64,000 bases of DNA from Poseidonibacter lekithochrous. Its GTDB lineage: Bacteria > Campylobacterota > Campylobacteria > Campylobacterales > Arcobacteraceae. The DNA lies in NCBI RefSeq assembly GCF_013283835.1, contig NZ_CP054052.1, positions 248,001 through 312,000 of the forward strand. Reading direction: 5' to 3'. The notes beneath the pieces are model-generated. The model saw nothing but the letters and a program-made list of their open reading frames with translations, was not told the origin of the DNA and ran no database searches. Positions 58,271-64,000 of the stretch are shown piece after piece. Every line of letters begins with the position of its first letter. The first letter of the stretch is position 1. A program made the position numbers and the translations under genes.

Positions 58271-61045
58271 TTGAATAGTTTAATTACAAATAGTCATACT
58301 TCAAATTTTCATAATTATATAACAAAACTTTTAAACGAATGTAATTCTTTTACTTTTAATGTTGCATTTATTAATTTTTCTGGTTTACAACTTCTCTTAG
58401 ATACTTTTAGAATACTTGAGAAGAAAAATATAAAAGGTAAAATATTAACTTCCACATATTTAAATTTTACAGAAGTCAAAGCTTTGGAGAAAATATTAGA
58501 GTTTACAAATATTGAATTAAAAATTTATGATTCAAATAAAACTAATATTGGTTTTCATTCAAAAGCTTATATTTTTGAATTTACTGATTTTACAGAAGTG
58601 ATAATCGGTTCATCAAATATTACTGCAAGCGCATTTAAAAGTAATATAGAATGGAATATGACTAATAAATATAAAAAAGATGATATCAGCTTAAATAATA
58701 TTATAAATGAATTTAACTATTTATGGGATCAAGCTTATTTTGTTAATAATGAATTTATTAATGAATATAAAAAATTTAAAGATTCAATTATAGATAAAAA
58801 AGAATTTGTATATAAAAAAGAAATCAGAGCTAATGTAATGCAAAGGGAAGTTTTATCTAAAATAAAATTTCTAAGAGACAATAATGAAAATAAAGCTTTA
58901 GTTATTGCAGCTACGGGTAGTGGAAAAACTTATTTATCATTATTAGATATCTTAGAGTTTAAACCTAAAAGAGTTTTATTTCTAGTTCATAGAGAGAATA
59001 TTCTTCAAAAAGCAATGTTTACTTATGAGACTTCTACTCTAAATAAATCATGTGGATTATTTACTGGAAATAAAAAAGAGTTAAATAAAGAGTATATATT
59101 CTCAACAATACAAACTATGACTAAAAATTATAAGAGTTTTGACAAAGACACTTTTGATTATATTGTAGTTGATGAAGCTCATCATATTAGCTCTAAAAGT
59201 TATAAAGTTGTAATTGATTATTTTAAAACTGAATTCTTATTAGGTTTAACTGCAACTCCTAATAGAATGGATAATCAAAGTATTTATGAATTTTTTGATG
59301 ATAATATCGCTTGTGATATTAGATTAAGTGATGCATTAAATGAAAACCTTATTACTCCTTTTCATTATTATGGAATAAATGATATATCTGATATTGATTA
59401 TTTGGAATTAAATATGAATGATATTTCTGAGCTAAGTAAAGCATTGATGATAAATAAAAGAGTTGAATATATTATTGAACAAATGAACTTTTATTCTTAC
59501 TCTGGTAAAAAAAGAAAAGTGTTAGCTTTTTGTTGTTCTAAAAAACATTGTGAATACATGAGTAATGAATTTAAGAAGAGAGGAATTAACTCAATCTCAC
59601 TAACAAGTGAAGATACTGTTTTATATAGAGAAAAATGTATTAATGAACTTGAGAGTAATGATGACTTATTAGAAGTAATATTCACTGTTGATATATTTAA
59701 TGAAGGTATTGATATTCCTTCTATAAATACTGTTTTATTATTAAGACCAACAGATTCAAGTATTGTATTTACTCAGCAATTAGGAAGAGGTTTACGTAAG
59801 CATAAAGATAAAGAATTCTTAACTGTTTTGGATTTTATTGGTAATCATAATAAAGCTTATTTAGTTGCATTATGTCTTGTTGGAAATAAAAAAATTGATA
59901 AAGAAAGTGTAAAACTTCAAGTATTAAATGATTTTGCTAATATTCCAAATGCTTTTATTTCTATGGATAAAATTTCTAAAGAAAGAATATTAAGTCAAAT
60001 TGAAAAAGAAAACTTTTCTAATATTAAATATTTAAAAGAACAATATTTTGAATTTAAATTAAATTTGAATAATAAGATACCAAAATTAACTGATTATTTA
60101 TCAAATGATGAGACGATCTCAGCTCTTAGTTTTATATCTGAGAGTAAATCATATATAGAATTTTTATTAAGAGTTGAAAAAACTGATGTCTTAAAAAAAA
60201 TATGTTCTAATGAATATTTTATAAAAGTGATTAGATTTATTGAATATTTATTACCAATAAAAAGAATACATGAATTTGTGATAATTAAATACTTGATCAT
60301 TTATAATAGATGTTCTGTTCTTGATATTAAAAATGTATTAACAAAGTATTTAATAGAGATTGATGATAAAACTATTGAACACTCATTTAGATATTTAAAT
60401 CAGGAGTTTTTTGATAGTGCACAAATAAATAGATATGAAAGATTTGTTGAATTTGAAAATAATGAACTAATTTTAACTGATAGTTTTATTGAATTAATTA
60501 AAAATAATAGATATAAAGATTTAATAAATGATTCTATAAATTATGGAATTGTTGATTATGAGAAAAAATTTGGAATAAAAAATTATGGTTTACCATTTTT
60601 TAAACTTTATGAAAATTATAATATGCTGAATATTGCTTTATTATGTAATTTTGAAAAAATCCATTCTTCATTTAGAGGAAGTGGCTTTCTCAAATATAAT
60701 AATGATTTCTTTTTATTTATTTCAATTGAGAAAGATAAATTTTCAAAAGCAGCAAAATATAAAAATGATTTTTTAACAAAAAATAAATTTACTTATATAT
60801 CTAAACCTGGAATGAGTCAAGAAAAAGGTGATGGCTTTAGATTAATTAATAATATAAATGAAAAAATAAATTTACATGTATTTGTAAGAAAATTTGTACA
60901 AGTTGATAAGAAGACACAAAAGTTCATATATTTAGGTCTAGGGGACACTACAAGCTACAAAGGGAATAAACCTATAGAGTTAGAGATAACTCTTAGGAAT
61001 ACTCTTAGTGATGATTTATATGAAGAGTTTACGAAGATAGTTTAA
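58271..61045 (+). CDS. PLD-like / SF2 helicase / DUF3427 fusion protein
   Basis: 924 residues. An N-terminal phospholipase-D-like domain (about 1-160) has FHSKAYIFE (H96, K98) and IIGSSNITASAF. The SF2 helicase core follows: ATGSGKT (214-220), DEAHH (301-305), LTATPNRMD and, in the second RecA domain, FNEGIDIPSINTVLLLRPT and QQLGRGLRKH. The C-terminal DUF3427 domain contains FRGSGFLKYNNDFFLFI and the FVRKFVQVDKKTQKFIYLGLG block. The family is widespread in accessory regions and may act in DNA repair or phage defence; the substrate is not known. The PLD motif carries E instead of the usual D. Start is TTG after AAGG at 58261. No methylase or other defence gene is adjacent. Confidence 0.88.
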   Translation: MNSLITNSHTSNFHNYITKLLNECNSFTFNVAFINFSGLQLLLDTFRILEKKNIKGKILTSTYLNFTEVKALEKILEFTNIELKIYDSNKTNIGFHSKAYIFEFTDFTEVIIGSSNITASAFKSNIEWNMTNKYKKDDISLNNIINEFNYLWDQAYFVNNEFINEYKKFKDSIIDKKEFVYKKEIRANVMQREVLSKIKFLRDNNENKALVIAATGSGKTYLSLLDILEFKPKRVLFLVHRENILQKAMFTYETSTLNKSCGLFTGNKKELNKEYIFSTIQTMTKNYKSFDKDTFDYIVVDEAHHISSKSYKVVIDYFKTEFLLGLTATPNRMDNQSIYEFFDDNIACDIRLSDALNENLITPFHYYGINDISDIDYLELNMNDISELSKALMINKRVEYIIEQMNFYSYSGKKRKVLAFCCSKKHCEYMSNEFKKRGINSISLTSEDTVLYREKCINELESNDDLLEVIFTVDIFNEGIDIPSINTVLLLRPTDSSIVFTQQLGRGLRKHKDKEFLTVLDFIGNHNKAYLVALCLVGNKKIDKESVKLQVLNDFANIPNAFISMDKISKERILSQIEKENFSNIKYLKEQYFEFKLNLNNKIPKLTDYLSNDETISALSFISESKSYIEFLLRVEKTDVLKKICSNEYFIKVIRFIEYLLPIKRIHEFVIIKYLIIYNRCSVLDIKNVLTKYLIEIDDKTIEHSFRYLNQEFFDSAQINRYERFVEFENNELILTDSFIELIKNNRYKDLINDSINYGIVDYEKKFGIKNYGLPFFKLYENYNMLNIALLCNFEKIHSSFRGSGFLKYNNDFFLFISIEKDKFSKAAKYKNDFLTKNKFTYISKPGMSQEKGDGFRLINNINEKINLHVFVRKFVQVDKKTQKFIYLGLGDTTSYKGNKPIELEITLRNTLSDDLYEEFTKIV

Positions 61046-61393
61046 TTAAGATTTCTTTCCATATTCTATCTTTTTCCCATTATTATCTTCTAGTGGATAT
61101 TTCTTCTCATTTAATTTCATTTTCTCAATAATTGCTTCTTCTAAATTAATATCTAGTTTTATGCACATTCTGATTAAATAAACTGCTATATCAGCTATTT
61201 CTTGTTTTGCATGTTCTTTTTTGTCTTTATCTAAATTAGCTGATTGTTCCAATGTTAGCCATTGAAATATCTCCACTAATTCGCTAGCTTCTACGCTAAG
61301 AGCCATTGATAAATTCTTTGGATTATGAAACTCTTCCCAGTTTCTTTCATCTGAAAATTGCAAAATTATTTTTTTTATGTTTTCTATGTCCAT
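61046..61393 (-). CDS. MazG-like nucleotide pyrophosphohydrolase (iMazG/dCTPase type)
   Basis: 115 residues of all-alpha NTP-PPase fold. The metal-binding pattern ExxE..ExxD is present: E35 and E38 in SVEASEL, E65 and D68 in EIADIAVYL. FQWLTLEQ matches the RS21-C6/dCTPase group that hydrolyses non-canonical or modified dNTPs. It converges with the helicase gene, with no gap between the stops. The start ATG has weak upstream signals. Confidence 0.88.
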   Translation of the reverse strand: MDIENIKKIILQFSDERNWEEFHNPKNLSMALSVEASELVEIFQWLTLEQSANLDKDKKEHAKQEIADIAVYLIRMCIKLDINLEEAIIEKMKLNEKKYPLEDNNGKKIEYGKKS

Positions 61394-61502
61394 TGCTACT
61401 CCCTTGCTGTCATTATGGATTATAATTCTGTCATTATAAATAGTCTTATATATAATATATATTAAAAAGTATATAATTATAAAATAAGTAAGGAGAAAAC
61501 TT

Positions 61503-61871
61503 ATGGCAAGCGAAAGACAAATAGAAGATCTAAAAATTTTATTAGAAGAAAAGAAAGAACAGATTCTAAGTAATATTAATGGAAGTAGAAATAATATTGA
61601 TGAATTAAAAGGTCAAGAAATTAATGATGATTTAGATTATGCTGAACTTGTTAGTGATTCTTTTACAGAAGGGATGATTGCAAATCATCAGCTAGATGAA
61701 TTAGAGCAAATTGAAGCTGCACTAAAGAGAATTAAAGATGGAGACTATGGTAATTGTGATATGTGTGGAATTACTATTCCTATTGGAAGATTAAAAGCTA
61801 AACCATTTGCTAGATATTGTACTGAATGTAGACAAGCTTATGAAAATGAGCAAAGTAAAAAAAGTAGTTAA
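61503..61871 (+). CDS. DksA/TraR-family transcription factor
   Basis: 122 residues. A long coiled-coil N-terminal half has a tip sequence DDLDYA (D42, D45, A47) that fits the DxxDxA tip motif needed to modify RNA polymerase. A four-cysteine zinc site is C85, C88, C106 and C109 (CDMC, CTEC). It binds the RNAP secondary channel and usually works with ppGpp on rRNA promoters. The RBS AAGGAG precedes the ATG. It is followed directly by a terminator, so it is monocistronic. The three strong rRNA promoters nearby would be natural targets. Confidence 0.92.
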   Translation: MASERQIEDLKILLEEKKEQILSNINGSRNNIDELKGQEINDDLDYAELVSDSFTEGMIANHQLDELEQIEAALKRIKDGDYGNCDMCGITIPIGRLKAKPFARYCTECRQAYENEQSKKSS

Positions 61872-61877
61872 CATAAT

Positions 61878-61910
61878 TAAAGTTAAGAGTTATAACTCTT
61901 AACTTTTTAT
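61878..61910. terminator. Bidirectional terminator after the DksA-like gene
   Basis: AAAGTTAAGAG and CTCTTAACTTT form a perfect 11-bp stem around TTATAA, followed by a T-run. It serves both this gene and the convergent BamB-like gene, whose stop is right next to it. Confidence 0.88.
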
Positions 61911-62897
61911 TTATGGAAGAGTTATATAATCTTCATCAAAATAAATTTTATTGTCAATTACAATAAGTCTATCTTCATTATTAAAATCAAATTCGTAGAT
62001 TTCATCTCTTACAAATTCTTCATCTATATTAATAATATAACCTTGTGATTCAATTGCATATAATGAATCAGTATAAGCTAGTGCATTTATTTTTGAGTAT
62101 TGGTATTTCTTCTTTGCTACTTCAACTAAACTTGATGTTAATTTAATAATTTGACCATCAATAGTTGCAACATATACAAACTCACCATTAATAATTACAT
62201 CTCTAATTTCATACTCTTTTGCAAGAATTTCTTTTGTTGAAATAGATACAATTTTATTAGGTGTTGCTGTAATTAAAGTTTGCGAATCTTTTAAAACATC
62301 TAAGAATATTATATTATTAAATTGTCCTTTAGGATCAACAGCAATATTTTTAACAGACTCATTATTTAATGATGAAACAATAATAACTTTACCATTTAAT
62401 GTTGGAAATAGAATTAGATTCCCCATAAAATAAGGGTTTGTAATTCTTGAATCATTTGCCAATGAGCTTTGTAAATACTCTTTATATAAAGTTTTTTTAG
62501 TATTAATATCTATTAATTCAATAGAATTATCAGAATAAACTAAAGCTAATTTTTCATCTTTAAGTGCCGCTGCTACTACAACATTTTTAACTAAGATTTC
62601 ATTCTTACCAATAAGAACACTATCTTTATTATTTGTTGCAATTACATCACCTTCATTAGTAAGATTAATAAAATCAAAGTTTTCAGGTAACTTAAATTTT
62701 GACACACCATATTGTGTAATAACAGTTCCATCTTCTAATGTAGCACCAATTCTGTTCATAGATTTGATACTATCAGATAGATCTTTTTTCTCAACTTTTA
62801 ATTCATCATTTACATCTTCTGGTTCAAAATATTTTTTATTTGAACACCCTGTAAATAAAAAAAGAGCAGTTAATGAAATTAATAAATATTTCATCAT
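61911..62897 (-). CDS. BamB-like outer-membrane lipoprotein (PQQ/WD40-type propeller)
   Basis: 328 residues. A lipoprotein signal ends in the lipobox FTGC (about residues 15-18). The rest consists of short beta repeats with recurring patterns such as LALVYSDNSIELIDINTKK and VATIDGQIIKLTSS, typical of PQQ-like propellers. Its neighbour is a YfgM-like protein, as in E. coli where yfgM precedes bamB. Two adjacent ATG codons occur at the start; either fits AAGGA. It likely supports outer-membrane protein assembly with the BAM complex. Confidence 0.8.
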   Translation of the reverse strand: MMKYLLISLTALFLFTGCSNKKYFEPEDVNDELKVEKKDLSDSIKSMNRIGATLEDGTVITQYGVSKFKLPENFDFINLTNEGDVIATNNKDSVLIGKNEILVKNVVVAAALKDEKLALVYSDNSIELIDINTKKTLYKEYLQSSLANDSRITNPYFMGNLILFPTLNGKVIIVSSLNNESVKNIAVDPKGQFNNIIFLDVLKDSQTLITATPNKIVSISTKEILAKEYEIRDVIINGEFVYVATIDGQIIKLTSSLVEVAKKKYQYSKINALAYTDSLYAIESQGYIINIDEEFVRDEIYEFDFNNEDRLIVIDNKIYFDEDYITLP

Positions 62898-62903
62898 TTA
62901 TCC

Positions 62904-63485
62904 TTATTTTGTAAGTAAGTAATGTTTTAATAAACTTGATAACTCATAAGCTTTTGAGCTTTGAGGAATTAAATTTAATGCTGTTTTTGCTTCTTTGAAT
63001 TTACCTTCATTTGCTAATAATAAAGCCTTATTAAATATTGCAAATTCTTTCAATAAGAAATCATTTTCCATTGATAAATTACCTAAATCAGTAATACTTT
63101 TTTTCTCTAAAGCTTTTTGATATAAAGCTAATTCTTTTAAGTATTTAATTTGTACATCTGCAGATTTATTCTCTTCTTTTGCTTGTAAGAAAAGTGCTAC
63201 ATTATATAAACTTTTATTAGTTTCTTTTAATGTCGCTAATGCATCTTTGTCATTTGGGTTTAAAATGATTTTATCAAAAGCAATATTTGCTTTGATTTTA
63301 TTTTCATCTTCCATATAACTATTAACACTAAACGCAATTGCAAGTACTATAACAAGCCCACCTACACCTAAAATCAGTGACTTGAATTTTTTGTAAAATC
63401 TTTCTACTTTTACGAATCCTTCAAGGAACTTTTCTTCGCTGTTTAATTCATCTTTTACAAAATTTACATTTTCTTTCATACTCAT
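62904..63485 (-). CDS. YfgM-like TPR membrane protein
   Basis: 193 residues. A cytoplasmic N-terminus is followed by one transmembrane helix (about 37-57: LILGVGGLVIVLAIAFSVN). The periplasmic part is helical with TPR-like repeats (FNKALLLANEGKFKEAKTALNLIP). This is the YfgM/Anc family, proposed to link SecYEG with periplasmic chaperones. Stop is 6 bases before the BamB-like start, so the pair is co-transcribed. Confidence 0.82.
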   Translation of the reverse strand: MSMKENVNFVKDELNSEEKFLEGFVKVERFYKKFKSLILGVGGLVIVLAIAFSVNSYMEDENKIKANIAFDKIILNPNDKDALATLKETNKSLYNVALFLQAKEENKSADVQIKYLKELALYQKALEKKSITDLGNLSMENDFLLKEFAIFNKALLLANEGKFKEAKTALNLIPQSSKAYELSSLLKHYLLTK

Positions 63486-63598
63486 TGTGATTAACCTCTT
63501 TATAAACTAGTTGATATGTTACAAAAGTTTTAATAAAATCTTACTTTTATAAACTTTTTTGTATAATATATCTTTATAAATTTTAAAGGTCATAATAA

Positions 63599-64000
63599 AT
63601 GAAGAAACTAATCCTAGCCTCGTCAATTGCGTTAGTTTTATCTCAAGGTTTGTTTGCAAAACAGATTTCTCAAGAAGAGCAACAAACTAGATTCGAATCA
63701 CTATCAAAATTAACTAAAGTAATCGGAACTGTTGAAAAGTATTATGTAGATGATATTAAATTACAAGAGATTGTTGATAAAGCTCTAAAAGGTTTAATGC
63801 AAGAGTTAGATGCTCATTCATCGTACTTAGATACTAAATCATCAAAAGAAATGAACATACAAACTAAAGGTGAATTTGGTGGTCTTGGGATTACTGTTGG
63901 ATTAAGAGACGGTGCATTAACTGTTATTTCTCCAATTGATGGTACTCCAGCTTTTAAAGCAGGTGTAAAATCTTCAGACATTATTTTAAAAATAAATGAC
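63599..64000 (+). CDS. CtpA-type C-terminal processing protease (3' end outside window)
   Basis: The first 134 codons are visible. A signal peptide (about 1-20, ending LFA) is followed by a KVIGTVEKYYVDDIKLQEIVDKALKGLMQELDAHSSYLD segment typical of the N-terminal domain of S41 peptidases. The PDZ domain then begins with EFGGLGITVGLRDGALTVISPIDGTPAFKAGVKSSDIILKIND. The catalytic Ser/Lys region lies beyond the window. These proteases process periplasmic substrates and degrade or mature envelope enzymes. Promoter region is shared with the divergent YfgM-like gene. Confidence 0.92.
   Translation, partial: MKKLILASSIALVLSQGLFAKQISQEEQQTRFESLSKLTKVIGTVEKYYVDDIKLQEIVDKALKGLMQELDAHSSYLDTKSSKEMNIQTKGEFGGLGITVGLRDGALTVISPIDGTPAFKAGVKSSDIILKIND

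Noticed and set aside
58271-61393. A restriction-modification or other multi-gene defence island
   Set aside because: Only the helicase fusion and a pyrophosphohydrolase are present; no methylase, nuclease subunit or toxin-antitoxin pair is visible.

Overview
The window reads as chromosome of a low-GC Campylobacterota bacterium, most likely the Arcobacter group. I base this on the strong A+T bias, a DUF3373-type major porin, the thrS-infC-rpmI-rplT order, Campylobacterota-style small cytochromes and the gene families present. The genus is inference; comparing the 16S sequence would settle it.

Region 1 (1-9700) is mostly housekeeping: the 3' part of a MobA-like gene, a Tat-exported sulfide:quinone oxidoreductase of the animal SQOR type, the thrS-infC-rpmI-rplT translation operon, a DUF3373 porin, a haem-less cytochrome-like protein and an NFACT/RqcH-like protein.

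Region 2 (about 9800-31420) is a large biosynthetic locus that looks like a combined aryl polyene (APE) and dialkylresorcinol (DAR) pigment cluster. A plus-strand block (10559-14421) carries a lipoprotein, DarA- and DarB-like enzymes, an HTH-like protein and a BtrH-like protein. A 14-gene minus-strand operon (27089 back to 14423) encodes a hotdog dehydratase, GT2, LPLAT-like acyltransferase, aromatic amino acid ammonia-lyase, FabG-like reductase, a COG4648-like membrane protein, LolA-like protein, MMPL exporter, AMP ligase, ABC-2 transporter, ACP, ketosynthase and a ketosynthase-like partner. A divergent plus-strand operon (27244-31421) adds a second ACP, a second ketosynthase and partner, a second dehydratase, a methyltransferase and a MipA/OmpV outer-membrane protein. 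The inferred logic is as follows. The lyase makes an aryl acrylate starter and the ligase loads it on an ACP. KS/partner pairs with KR and DH build the polyene. DarB and DarA form a resorcinol head group. The membrane proteins place the lipid-like pigment in the envelope.

Region 3 (31498-38436) is a tight housekeeping run: cdsA, dxr, two small proteins, a RBBP9-like hydrolase, tsaD, a SUI1/YciH factor, nnrD/E, cutA and thiG. A six-tRNA array follows (Pro, His, Arg, Leu, Gly, Arg), driven by a textbook sigma-70 promoter, and then a small cytochrome c.

Region 4 (39988-57565) is the most unusual structure: three complete rRNA operons in direct tandem, each with its own identical consensus promoter. 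Only the first carries tRNA-Ile and tRNA-Ala in the spacer. Each unit ends with the same 77-base piece that is the 3' end of the gene at 57489-58202, which is intact only after the third unit. This leaves a footprint of how the array expanded.

Region 5 (57489-64000) holds the Aat-like transferase, a PLD/SF2 helicase/DUF3427 protein, an iMazG-type pyrophosphohydrolase, a DksA-like factor, a BamB-like lipoprotein with a YfgM-like partner, and the start of a CtpA-type protease cut by the window edge.
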